From assembly GCA_964610175.1 (NCBI GenBank), contig CAZSVE010000001.1, positions 57,199 through 121,198 of the forward strand: a DNA stretch of 64,000 nucleotides. Reading direction: 5' to 3'. Position 1 is the first letter of the stretch; each line of letters begins with the position of its first letter. Both the position numbers and the translations under genes were made by a program. This document shows, piece after piece, positions 1-8,085 of this stretch. The notes below the pieces were generated by a model, which saw nothing but the letters and a program-made list of their open reading frames with translations, did not search any database and was not told the origin of the DNA. This DNA is from CAZSVE01 sp964610175. Lineage in GTDB: Bacteria > Pseudomonadota > Gammaproteobacteria > HK1.

Positions 1-470
1 GAACGGGGCGACTCGAAACCATGGTGATATCGACGACGGCGATATCGTCATGGCGGGCGCCGATGATGGCCGGGTGGCGCGCTGGGCTATGGGGTTTGGT
101 TTTTGGCTATGGGGGGGCAATTCTCCATTCCCGTAGCCGCCAAAACAGCGGGCTCTGGAGCGATTTGGGGGCGATTGGGACGTCTGGCGTTTCGTGCCAG
201 GACTGGAAGAAAGCGGAGGTGGGTCTTGGCGCACGCACCTATTCTCTCGGAATCTTTGTTTTTCAGATACTTTCAGTGAAATGCCAACCTTCCGGAGACG
301 GTGCACGGGGCGCTCGTGGGTGGTGATTCCTGATGCGGCTGGGAGGCTGCCACGGAGACATCTGGCGGAATTCAGCGGAGTAGTTGGATTCCTGACGAAG
401 CTTGTGCTCGAACCGACAAAGCTTCGCTGGATAGGTTACCCATGGCGATGGGTGGCGTCGGAGTTCGGGA
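1..470. other. Intergenic left edge with repeat remnants
   Basis: I see no convincing gene here; the open frames are short and match nothing I know. Positions 183-282 hold a copy of repeat R3 (the element that includes 'cgccaggactg' and ends near 'ttttccgatacctt' in better copies). Positions 397-430 hold the end of an R1 repeat in minus orientation, with an inverted pair of 'cgaagctt' and 'aagcttcg'. Confidence 0.6.
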
Positions 471-986
471 TCAATATAAATACACGACATAGATATGGTA
501 AACGGCCAGCGTCAAACTGACCACGGCGAAACTGATATGTAAGGCCATCCATGCATTGTAGAACAGTGGTTTTTTGATCTGCAGGATTTCCATGTTGAGA
601 ATGCCGATTAGGCAATTCAGTAATAAGATACCAGCCAATATCTGTTGGTAGGCAACGCCGAAATCTCTGACATGAAATAGAAAAAATACCGGTAGCAGGC
701 AGCCGATCAGCTTATGGCTGTCCATGAAGCCCACGGTCGACTTTTTACCGGTGAAACGCCGCAGTCCGAAACGCCATTGCTGCAATATGAGTGCAAGGAG
801 CACAATCCCGGAAAATTGTTTGTAAAGGCTGTTCTGTTGTATGCCCGCGAGCCATTCCCATTGGTAACCCATGCCGATCCAGGCCGCCACGACCAATAGG
901 GACAGGAAGCCGAATACGGCATATCTTTTAGGATTGATTAATGCCGATATATCCTGAAAATGAAGCGCATGAGCGAGCTTAGTCAT
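471..986 (-). CDS. Membrane cytochrome b-like protein, four-histidine
   Basis: A 171-residue integral membrane protein with about five hydrophobic segments (roughly residues 22-42, 57-70, 92-106, 114-131, 144-168). Four histidines, H91, H105, H150 and H164, form two pairs, each spaced 14 residues and lying in membrane helices. This is the pattern of bis-histidine diheme cytochrome b or ferric-reductase-like four-helix proteins. The longer frame upstream is read-through; I chose the ATG at 986 because it overlaps the stop of the upstream c-heme gene by 8 bases (translational coupling). Inferred role: membrane electron carrier for the two c-type cytochromes encoded just upstream. The exact family is not recognised. 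Confidence 0.7.
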   Translation of the reverse strand: MTKLAHALHFQDISALINPKRYAVFGFLSLLVVAAWIGMGYQWEWLAGIQQNSLYKQFSGIVLLALILQQWRFGLRRFTGKKSTVGFMDSHKLIGCLLPVFFLFHVRDFGVAYQQILAGILLLNCLIGILNMEILQIKKPLFYNAWMALHISFAVVSLTLAVYHIYVVYLY

Positions 987-1881
987 TTTTCGGCCTCTCG
1001 TTGTCGGCGAGGGTAGCAAACAATGTTGCAATGCTGTGTTCCGAGTTGCGTGATGCGATACGGCGCATGAAGTGATCCGCACTGGGCAGGTAATAGCCGC
1101 CACGTGGCCATTTATTCCCGATGTCGGGCGGATTTTCAAAGGTGTTTGCCTTGTCCACGATCTGCGCATAGGCCTCGCGTACGCTCTGTCTGAATGCGGC
1201 TACCATCCGAAGTAGTTGTTCCAGACTGACTTCTTTATAAGGGTAGGTCCAGGAGGTAGCCCCCATGACATCACCGAGCTGCCAGTCATTCTTTCGACTT
1301 CCACTATGCTTGTTGTGGCATCCCGTACAGGCCGGGGAGATGGCGATATCGGCATACATGCCGACATATAGTTCGGTGTCCTGCGCATAAAACTGAATGG
1401 GTTCTTTTGTTTCCCTTACCTGGTGAAACCTTCTTAGTTGTTCGCCGGTAAACAGGTTTGCTTCATTGATGGGATAATCGGAACCCAAATAGAGCCCCAG
1501 ATGCGTATTGGTTTTCTCGAGGCCAAGGGAAGTAAGGCGTAAAAACTGCGCCGGTAGCGGTGCCGCATCCAGGCTATCTCTGTCCCAGTTCTCGTCGAAC
1601 TTTATCCTCATTTCCGTGCCTGCATCCACGGCTTCCTCTCCATGCCGCGATCGCGTCAGTTGGAAAAATCTTGTCCTTGCCGCTTTGCTCGCACCTACGA
1701 TTTCCTTGGTATACAGCGACCGGACCAATTCATTCTCTTTGTTGAGGATATCGAAAGCCAGCTCGATGGGTAGCGTCTTGCCCGTAACCTCGGTTTCGAC
1801 CAGTTGTGGTGGGGCGGTTACGAACAGGTATATATACAGGGCTATAAAAATAAGCGCCGTTATTATTATCCGGTTCAACAT
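979..1881 (-). CDS. Tll0287-like (DUF3365) c-heme protein
   Basis: The protein begins with a hydrophobic membrane anchor or signal segment (MLNRIIITALIFIALYIYLF), followed by a domain resembling the Tll0287/DUF3365 heme-binding family. A single c-type heme motif CTGCH lies near residues 185-189 of the 300-residue form. Family members are often redox or gas sensors or electron-transfer domains. The ATG at 1881 lies 5 bases after the upstream stop and gives a clean membrane anchor. A TTG at 1950 with an AGGA upstream would add 23 polar residues and overlap the neighbour, so I consider it less likely. It is the middle gene of a three-gene minus-strand cytochrome cluster. Substrate and partner are unknown. 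Confidence 0.75.
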   Translation of the reverse strand: MLNRIIITALIFIALYIYLFVTAPPQLVETEVTGKTLPIELAFDILNKENELVRSLYTKEIVGASKAARTRFFQLTRSRHGEEAVDAGTEMRIKFDENWDRDSLDAAPLPAQFLRLTSLGLEKTNTHLGLYLGSDYPINEANLFTGEQLRRFHQVRETKEPIQFYAQDTELYVGMYADIAISPACTGCHNKHSGSRKNDWQLGDVMGATSWTYPYKEVSLEQLLRMVAAFRQSVREAYAQIVDKANTFENPPDIGNKWPRGGYYLPSADHFMRRIASRNSEHSIATLFATLADNERPKND

Positions 1882-1885
1882 AGGC

Positions 1886-2656
1886 TTACGATCCGACACG
1901 GGCTTTGTGGAATTTTTGTGCTGCGTAGGGGGAATCGCTTTCTCCGGCAAAATATTCCTGTAGTGTTTGCCGAGTAATGCGTGTATCGAAATCCCGAGTT
2001 ACTTCCATTTTGTGGTTTCCATGGTAATCATGGCACGCCAAACACGATTCCCAATCGTTGTCCCGCGCGAGCTGCCGATGCGGGATACTGATCGGATCAT
2101 TCTCGATATCGATCTTTTCATGACAAACCTCGCAATACGACACGCTCCCGGTAACCCTTCTCCCGGTGTGCTCCAGATGGCAGGTAACACAGTATTGCGG
2201 CTGGATCCGTTCTCTGGCATCTCGAAACCGTGGCGCGAAAAAGCGGGATACCGGGTGACGATCATTGGGCCGGGCATGACAATACAAACAGTCGTAATTA
2301 TTCACCGCACGGTATCCCACCGCCACTAGTTTCGAGCGGTTCCCCAGCAGATATTGTACATTGGCTTGAAGTTGCTGACGCAAATCCCCTCGTTCCGATT
2401 TATGGCAGTCGTCACATGCCAACTCATCATGGCCGGTATTCATGGGTCCGTTGACATGCAGGTAGGAGTAATCGGGATGCAGCAGCACCAGGACAAAGGC
2501 CAGGGATATCGCGCCACCGGCGATATAATACGCCCATATTTTATAACGCGCCCGCGCCTTGCGATTGGATTTCTTGTTCACACCGAAACGGATCCCCTCG
2601 ATTCTTATGGGGTATGACCATTTATACGGAGAGAGTCGGGAAACAGGGTTTTTCAC
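1886..2656 (-). CDS. Membrane-anchored pentaheme c-type cytochrome
   Basis: Five CxxCH heme motifs are visible: CDDCH (81-85), CLYCH (123-127), CVTCH (156-160), CEVCH (175-179) and CLACH (205-209), with extra histidines (for example HTG and HPV) suited to distal ligation. One N-terminal transmembrane segment (about 41-60) would anchor the heme domain on the periplasmic side. First gene of the cytochrome cluster. The start is uncertain. The longest form uses GTG at 2656, but residues 1-25 border an R1 repeat and look non-native. A second GTG at 2581, preceded by GAGGGG, gives a basic residue run directly before the membrane helix and may be the true start. Likely electron transfer; the donor and acceptor cannot be named from sequence. 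Confidence 0.8.
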   Translation of the reverse strand: MKNPVSRLSPYKWSYPIRIEGIRFGVNKKSNRKARARYKIWAYYIAGGAISLAFVLVLLHPDYSYLHVNGPMNTGHDELACDDCHKSERGDLRQQLQANVQYLLGNRSKLVAVGYRAVNNYDCLYCHARPNDRHPVSRFFAPRFRDARERIQPQYCVTCHLEHTGRRVTGSVSYCEVCHEKIDIENDPISIPHRQLARDNDWESCLACHDYHGNHKMEVTRDFDTRITRQTLQEYFAGESDSPYAAQKFHKARVGS

Positions 2657-2659
2657 CCG

Positions 2660-2771
2660 TTTGTTTATTTCCCGCTCACCTTCGCAAATGAGTCGAGTTC
2701 TACGAAACGCCGGTTTTGCTTTACCGATGCCGGGTCATGCCCAGTCGGTTCGAGGCGAGGCTCCGCCAGGT
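2660..2771 (+). repeat. R1 interspersed repeat
   Basis: Near full-length copy running from 'ttgtttatttcccgctca' to 'gaggctccgccagg'. It contains the internal hairpin pair 'gaaac-gccg-gtttt' and the 'ctca...tgag' arms. It separates the globin gene from the cytochrome cluster and abuts the longest possible start of the pentaheme gene. Confidence 0.85.
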
Positions 2772-2779
2772 AGTGCGGG

Positions 2780-3199
2780 TCATGAAATCTCTCTCGCGGC
2801 ATCCTTCATGATGGAAGCGAGTTTACCGTAGAGCGCTGCCCAGGCATCCTCGACCTCCGGAGTAAATTCGCTACCCAACCCCTTTTCGAGGGTCCACAGC
2901 AGCGCTCCGCCCACCGTATCGTAATCTTCCTCCTTGACATCGTATCCCACATGGCGTCGCCCGGAGCTTTGGATCGAAGGGATAACGGCCTCGAATCGAT
3001 CGAGGGCGCTCACGGCCATTGCGATCATCTTCATCAGCTTGGCACCCTGTGTCTTTATGTCGCTTTTGAAAAGCATTTCGAGCGACGGGTCCATTTCGAA
3101 CAACCTCGCGTAGAAAAGCTCTGCGACGGTATCCGCGATAGGTTCCACCTTTTTCCAGGTATCTCTTATCAATATAGTCTGTTCCGGTGTCATCATCAT
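2780..3199 (-). CDS. Single-domain globin
   Basis: A 139-residue globin of the bacterial hemoglobin type. The expected layout is visible: an A/B helix region with LFYARLFEMDP (about 28-38), a likely distal glutamine at about 51 (KTQGAKLMKM), the proximal histidine H83 in RRHVGYDV, and the H-helix region EDAWAALYGKLASIM near the C terminus. Such proteins bind oxygen, nitric oxide or sulfide through a b-type heme; no reductase domain is fused. It lies on the same strand upstream of the cytochrome cluster, but an R1 copy lies between them, so co-transcription is uncertain. Which ligand it handles is not shown by sequence. Confidence 0.85.
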   Translation of the reverse strand: MMMTPEQTILIRDTWKKVEPIADTVAELFYARLFEMDPSLEMLFKSDIKTQGAKLMKMIAMAVSALDRFEAVIPSIQSSGRRHVGYDVKEEDYDTVGGALLWTLEKGLGSEFTPEVEDAWAALYGKLASIMKDAAREIS

Positions 3200-3707
3200 G
3201 CAATCTTCCTATTTCTCCACTGTCCGGTTATATTCCCGATCATCTCCGAATCTCACCTAGACGCATCGCCGATTTCTATCGGTTCGGCACGCTCTTTCTC
3301 CTCCCCAAGAGGGAAAGATGGCTAACCAGGGCATCGGGCCGGACAATCCTCTTCGAGTTTGTTTATTTCCCGCTCAGCTTCACGAATGAGTAAATTTCGT
3401 TTTTCCAATACATCGAATTTTACAAAATACCGATTTTGCTTTACCAATGCATGAATCATGCTTTGTTGTCGGTCCGAGGCGAAGCTCCACTCGTCGATTA
3501 CCCGTGAAATCCTGAACAAAACGATCAAAGGATTTCGTTTTTGTCATTTTTCGCTGCGCAAGGAATCTTGTGCGCTCGAGGTTTCGAGAGAGTCAGAAGG
3601 TTTCTTTCCCAGGCGAAACGACTCGTTGTTCTTCGTCCGGAAGATTTCGGTCCTGGCCATGCCGGATTGGGTTCTAATGGAAAAGTGATTTTACCTCAAT
3701 ATACACA
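3200..3707. other. Intergenic region with R1 and R4-like repeats
   Basis: No gene supported. Positions 3356-3492 are an R1 copy with an internal insertion of about 15 bases. Positions 3541-3652 resemble the R4 palindromic element (a 'tgtcattt' start and 'gaaatctt'-like arms, decayed). The rest, up to the lipA start, is non-coding and holds no clear Shine-Dalgarno site. Confidence 0.6.
3356..3492 (+). repeat. R1 interspersed repeat
   Basis: Full-length copy with a short insertion ('cgtttttccaatacat') between the first two blocks. The core 'ttttgctttaccaatgc' and the 'gaggcgaagct' end are intact. Confidence 0.8.
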
Positions 3708-4622
3708 ATGCCCACTATGCCAAACGACAATATACCTACATCGCCGGAAAAATCGGAATCTCCTCGTAAACCATCCTGGATCCGCGTCAAGGCCCCCATG
3801 GCCCCGCGGGTATTGCGCCTCAAGAATCTCCTTCGTCAACAAAGGCTACATACCGTTTGCGAAGAGGCATTGTGTCCGAATCTTTCCGAATGCTTCGGAC
3901 AAGGAACCGCGACATTCCTGATTATGGGCGACATTTGTACTCGACGCTGCCCGTTTTGTGATGTAGCCCATGGTCGTCCATCGCCCCTCGACCCCGAAGA
4001 ACCCCGACGTCTTGCCGATACCATTGCCGAAACCGGGCTGGATTATGTAGTCATTACCTCCGTGGATCGCGACGATCTCAGGGATGGAGGCGCAGGTCAC
4101 TTTGCTGCCTGTATCCGGGAAATCCGTAAACAAGCACCGCAAACCCGAATCGAAATACTGGTCCCCGATTTTCGTGGACGCCTCGACACGGCCCTGGAAC
4201 AACTCGCTTGCGCCCCGCCCGATGTTTTCAACCACAACCTGGAAACCGTCCCCCGCCTGTATCGAACGGTGCGTCCGGGCGCCGATTACCATTGGTCACT
4301 GCAATTGACGTCGCGCTTTCGCATCGCATATCCGGCAATACCGACCAAGTCCGGCCTGATGCTGGGGCTTGGGGAACGGCAGAAAGAAATTCTGGCGGTA
4401 CTCCGCGACCTGCGCGACCATGGTTGTCAGCGGATCACCATCGGTCAATATCTGCAACCGAGCCGCGCGCATCTGCCGGTAGTACGTTTCGTTCCACCGG
4501 AAGAATTCGAACGGCTTGGAACGATTGCCCGCGAGATGGGATTCGAACAGGTCGCGAGTGGCCCTCTGGTGCGCTCATCCTATCACGCAAGGCGCCAAGC
4601 AATGGGCGAGCATGTGTCGTGA
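3708..4622 (+). CDS. lipA: Lipoyl synthase
   Basis: Radical SAM enzyme that inserts two sulfur atoms into protein-bound octanoyl groups to make lipoyl cofactors. Both iron-sulfur clusters are visible: the auxiliary cluster motif CEEALCPNLSEC (C51, C56, C62) and the radical SAM motif CTRRCPFC (C77, C81, C84). The conserved RSSYHA motif lies near residues 289-294, carrying the serine that ligates the auxiliary cluster. Length 304 is slightly short but normal. No lipB is adjacent; the gene stands alone, facing the convergent argG. An alternative ATG lies three codons downstream at 3717; neither start has a strong ribosome site. Confidence 0.96.
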   Translation: MPTMPNDNIPTSPEKSESPRKPSWIRVKAPMAPRVLRLKNLLRQQRLHTVCEEALCPNLSECFGQGTATFLIMGDICTRRCPFCDVAHGRPSPLDPEEPRRLADTIAETGLDYVVITSVDRDDLRDGGAGHFAACIREIRKQAPQTRIEILVPDFRGRLDTALEQLACAPPDVFNHNLETVPRLYRTVRPGADYHWSLQLTSRFRIAYPAIPTKSGLMLGLGERQKEILAVLRDLRDHGCQRITIGQYLQPSRAHLPVVRFVPPEEFERLGTIAREMGFEQVASGPLVRSSYHARRQAMGEHVS

Positions 4623-4733
4623 AGAGGGCTATCGAAAATCTCGACTTTCGCATACCTCTCGACGGCGTTTTCCCAGCAATGTTTTTTGGTCATGATCGCA
4701 CGCAAGGTGGTAAGAGGCGCATTTTTCAGCTTG

Positions 4734-5960
4734 CTAATCGACCCAGCCACGCCATGCCGTCGCTGGTGCAATGCGCATACGCAGGGCATTCAAACGGATA
4801 AAACCCTCGGCATCCTTTTGATTGTACGCACCGCTATCTTCCTCGAAGGTGGCCACGTTGGCATCGAACAGGCTATCGGTATCGGATTTTCGACCAACGA
4901 CCATCACGTTCCCTTTGTACAGCTTCAGGCGGACCTCTCCGTTCACGGATTCCTGGGTCTGGTCGATCAAGGATTGGAGCGCCATCCTTTCCGGGCTCCA
5001 CCAATAGCCATTGTAGATAAGCCGCGCGTAGCGGGGCATCAATTCATCCTTGAGGTGCGCTGCCTCCCGATCCAGGGTTACCGACTCCATAGCCCGGTGG
5101 GCCTTGAGCATAATAGTACCGCCCGGAGTTTCGTAGCAGCCCCTGGATTTCATGCCCACATAACGATTCTCCACCATATCGATGCGGCCGATCCCATGTT
5201 CATTCCCCAACGCATTCAAGCGCGCCAATATATTGGCGGGGGAAAGGGGTTCGCCATCCAGGGTTCGGATGTCGCCGCGTTCGAACCCGACCTCCACATA
5301 CCGGGGTCGATCCGGGGCATCTTCCGGCGAGCGCGTCCAACGCCAAATATCTTCGTCGGGCTCCTGCCACGGGTCTTCGAGGGGACCGCCCTCATAAGAG
5401 ATATGCAATAAATTGGCGTCCATGGAGTAGGGGGAACCACCACCCGGCTTGGTCTCCACGGCAATGCCGTGGGTCCTGGCATAGTCGATGAGCTTTTTCC
5501 GGGAATCGAGATCCCACTCCCGCCATGGGGCGATCACTCGAATATCGGGGGCCAGGGCGTAGGCACCCAGCTCGAAGCGCACCTGATCATTGCCTTTGCC
5601 GGTTGCCCCATGGGCAATGACGTTGGCGCCGACGTCGCGTGCGATCTCCACGAGGCGCCTTGCGATCAGCGGACGTGCAATGGCGGTGCCCAGGAGATAC
5701 TCTCCCTCATACAGGGTGTTGGCTCGAAACATAGGGAATACGTATTCGCCAACGAACTCCTCTCGCAGATCCTCGATATGAATATCCGTGACACCCAGGG
5801 CCATGGCTTTGCGGCGCGCCGGTTCCAATTCCTCCCCCTGGCCGATATCCGCGGTAAAGGTAATCACCTGGCAGTGGTATTTGTCCTGGAGCCACTTCAA
5901 GATGATGGAAGTATCCAATCCCCCGGAATAGGCAAGAACGACCTTTTTTACTTCAGACAT
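4734..5960 (-). CDS. argG: Argininosuccinate synthase
   Basis: Joins citrulline and aspartate with ATP hydrolysis to AMP, the penultimate step of arginine synthesis. The N terminus has the PP-loop AYSGGLDTS (about residues 10-18). Other family stretches include ATGKGNDQVRFE and GGSPYSMDANLLHISYEGG. Length 408 matches the family. The start ATG is preceded by AGGAA at good spacing. The gene converges on lipA and is flanked upstream by an R1 copy; no other arginine genes are nearby. Confidence 0.96.
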   Translation of the reverse strand: MSEVKKVVLAYSGGLDTSIILKWLQDKYHCQVITFTADIGQGEELEPARRKAMALGVTDIHIEDLREEFVGEYVFPMFRANTLYEGEYLLGTAIARPLIARRLVEIARDVGANVIAHGATGKGNDQVRFELGAYALAPDIRVIAPWREWDLDSRKKLIDYARTHGIAVETKPGGGSPYSMDANLLHISYEGGPLEDPWQEPDEDIWRWTRSPEDAPDRPRYVEVGFERGDIRTLDGEPLSPANILARLNALGNEHGIGRIDMVENRYVGMKSRGCYETPGGTIMLKAHRAMESVTLDREAAHLKDELMPRYARLIYNGYWWSPERMALQSLIDQTQESVNGEVRLKLYKGNVMVVGRKSDTDSLFDANVATFEEDSGAYNQKDAEGFIRLNALRMRIAPATAWRGWVD

Positions 5961-5986
5961 ACTGATTCCTCATGCTCAGTCAGGCA

Positions 5987-6095
5987 CTAGCGAAGCTTCG
6001 CCTCGAACCATCGATGCGTGTTTAGCGTTGGTAAGGCGAAGCTGGTGTTTTGTAAAGGGTGACTCATTTGCGAAGGTGAGGGGGAAATAAACAAA
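5987..6095 (-). repeat. R1 interspersed repeat
   Basis: Minus-orientation copy from 'agcgaagcttcgcctcg' to 'gggaaataaacaaa', located in the argG 5' region within about 30 bases of its start codon. It could influence argG expression. Confidence 0.85.
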
Positions 6096-6195
6096 TCGAC
6101 TTACGCAGCGAGCTTCCAATATGGGGTCTAACATATTTTTTGGCGGGGCGAAAATTCTCGATTCCCCATTTCATCCCCCCGATTCCGAATTTCCA

Positions 6196-6906
6196 TCACC
6201 AGATCCGTGGGTCGAATCCCTTGCGATTGATGATGGCCGCTGAATCCCCGGTTGCCCGGATCACGAACAGCCTTTGTTTTTCGGCCATTCGCTCGGCCCC
6301 CGAGTCGGCCTGAAGAAAGGCCATGCCCCCGTAAACTGCCCTGTCGCTATACTCCGGCATCCAAACCTTGCAGTGATCCAGTTTTTTGACGAACCCGGTA
6401 ACGTCCCTCGGGCGCAGCGTGGTCTTGACCTCCACGATGACAAGCTCGTTCCCATTGACGACCAGGATGTCGAACTCGTAGTTTTGGCCCTCATAGCACC
6501 CGCTGACCCTGCGGATGGTACGCTGTACGGAGATGTTATGTTTCTGGAACAGGGGCACCAATGCGCCCTCGACCAGGGACTCCACCAATCGTCCCCACTG
6601 GCTGGTGAAAAGATCCTCCGCCTTCTTCAATCTCCGGTCGGTTTCTTTCATCTGTAGAGCAGTTTCCTGCACGATTCGGTCGGTTTCTTTTATTTGCCGA
6701 TCGGTTTCCTGCATTTTTCGATCGGTTTCCTGCATTTTTCGGTCGGTTTCTTTCATTTGCCGATCGGTTTCCTGCATTTTGCGGTCGGTTTCTTTCATTT
6801 GCCGATCGGTTTCCTGCATCTTCCTGTCGGTTTCCTGCATCTGCCGAGCAGTTTCCTGCATCAATGCCCAGACGGACTCCGGGGTCGGTTGTTGTGTAAC
6901 AGGCAT
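6196..6906 (-). CDS. Heptad-repeat coiled-coil protein with PD-(D/E)XK-like domain, copy 1
   Basis: A 236-residue protein in two parts. Residues about 13-95 are ten near-perfect heptads of the type RKMQETD/RQMKETD, a long polar coiled coil. The rest is a DUF3782-like domain with YEFDILVVNGNELVIVEVK, which fits the D...ExK core of PD-(D/E)XK nucleases. Such genes are common in cyanobacteria and sulfur bacteria; their role is unknown. I chose ATG 6906 because it has a GGGGGGAAA ribosome site and matches the start of the paralogue at 21595-22263. The DNA of the C-terminal domain is almost identical to that copy, indicating recent duplication or gene conversion. The coiled-coil part has two more heptads here. 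Confidence 0.8.
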   Translation of the reverse strand: MPVTQQPTPESVWALMQETARQMQETDRKMQETDRQMKETDRKMQETDRQMKETDRKMQETDRKMQETDRQIKETDRIVQETALQMKETDRRLKKAEDLFTSQWGRLVESLVEGALVPLFQKHNISVQRTIRRVSGCYEGQNYEFDILVVNGNELVIVEVKTTLRPRDVTGFVKKLDHCKVWMPEYSDRAVYGGMAFLQADSGAERMAEKQRLFVIRATGDSAAIINRKGFDPRIW

Positions 6907-7001
6907 TTTGGTTTCCCCCCTTAAGAGAAATTTCGAGGACACGCATATTTTATGCGGTGGTATTCAAAAAATGGTAATCATGGGTCCCCGAGTCGGCCGA
7001 T

Positions 7002-7724
7002 TTATTTCTCGACATCCGAGGTACCTCGATAACGACGCGCCAGTCGGGCGGGATCCGCGCCCAGGAAAAATGCCAGCCGCAATCTCCACATTAGCAAAAT
7101 GGTACGCCAGATACCGTTCTCCTCCCAACGGCGGCTCGAGGTGATAATACGCGCGGTGGCGCAAGCCGGGCGGCCAGCGACACTTTTCAGCCTGCGGCTC
7201 ATGGCGACATCCTCCATCAAGGGCATCTCCGGGAAACCGCCCAACAGCTCGAAGACGCGTCGGCGCATGAATATCCCCTGATCGCCGGTAGCAATACCCG
7301 TCAAACAGGTGCGCAGATTTATCATCCGCGCCACCAGTGACAACAGGGGGTGGCGCTTTGCCCCCGACAAACGCAGAGTGAAACGCCCCCATGCGCGTCC
7401 TTCCGCCAAGGTACGGGAAACAACACGGTCCGCGTCCTGGGGCACGACGGTATCGGCGTGCAAAAACCAGAGCACCTTTCCCCGGACCTTTCTCGCTCCG
7501 GCATTCATTTGCCGGGCACGGCCCGGAACCGCCATCAGCACCTGGTCGGCCAGTGGCGCGGCGTACTTCGGGGTATCATCGCAGCTTTGGCCATCCACCA
7601 CGATCACCTCGCAACCGCGCCGACGCATGGCCTGAAGTGGCAGGAGGGTAGGAACGATATTCGTGGCCTCGTCGCGAGCGGGAATGATGATGGAAAGGGA
7701 AATTGGAACAGAACAAGGATTCAT
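7002..7724 (-). CDS. Family 2 glycosyltransferase (TIGR04283 type)
   Basis: A 240-residue GT-A fold transferase. It has the nucleotide-sugar binding start SIIIPARDEATNI (about 11-23), an EVIVVDGQSCDDT segment, the WFLHADTVVP motif (an HAD metal-site variant of DxD) and GDQGIFMRRRVFELLGGFPE, all typical of the TIGR04283 group, which is linked in some bacteria to arsenosugar synthesis. No arsenic genes, rSAM partners or TIGR04282 partner are present here, so the substrate is open. The start ATG 7724 lacks a clear ribosome site. Confidence 0.85.
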   Translation of the reverse strand: MNPCSVPISLSIIIPARDEATNIVPTLLPLQAMRRRGCEVIVVDGQSCDDTPKYAAPLADQVLMAVPGRARQMNAGARKVRGKVLWFLHADTVVPQDADRVVSRTLAEGRAWGRFTLRLSGAKRHPLLSLVARMINLRTCLTGIATGDQGIFMRRRVFELLGGFPEMPLMEDVAMSRRLKSVAGRPACATARIITSSRRWEENGIWRTILLMWRLRLAFFLGADPARLARRYRGTSDVEK

Positions 7725-8085
7725 CAGGGGGAAATCGATTCGCGCCGCGTGATTCCTCGTCGATAATGGACATCACCGAATGCCCGCGCAACGGTGCCGA
7801 TGGAAATGGCATGAAGTATGCGATTCTTCTCCAACAATCGGCGTGATTCGAGCGAACTACCGAGGCCTATTCCAGGGGGGGAACCTTATCCTGGGTTGGG
7901 CGGTTAACGGGGGGCCTTCTCTCGTAGCGAAAAATCGAGAGAAGCTTCGCCTCGAACCGACAGGGCACGCTTTAGCATGCGGTAAAGCAAAATTGGCGTT
8001 TGCGAGGATGGGTGGAAGATAAACAAAATACTGACTTTCTTCAATCGCGCAAAGGCCTTTACCGGGAGAACCTCGATTTTTGCCA
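7725..8085. other. Intergenic region with R1 copy
   Basis: No gene supported in this stretch of about 360 bases. Positions 7937-8029 are an R1 repeat in minus orientation. The remainder, including the run 'ccagggggggaacc', has no open frame of known type. Confidence 0.6.
7937..8029 (-). repeat. R1 interspersed repeat
   Basis: Minus copy from 'gagaagcttcgcctcgaac' to 'aagataaacaaaa'. It contains a copy-specific 'agcatgcggtaaagc' block and lies just downstream of the CorC-type gene at 8086. Confidence 0.8.

Noticed and set aside
6640..6860. CRISPR-like array of 21-base units
   Set aside because: Units are contiguous, in frame, and encode heptads of a coiled coil; there are no unique spacers.
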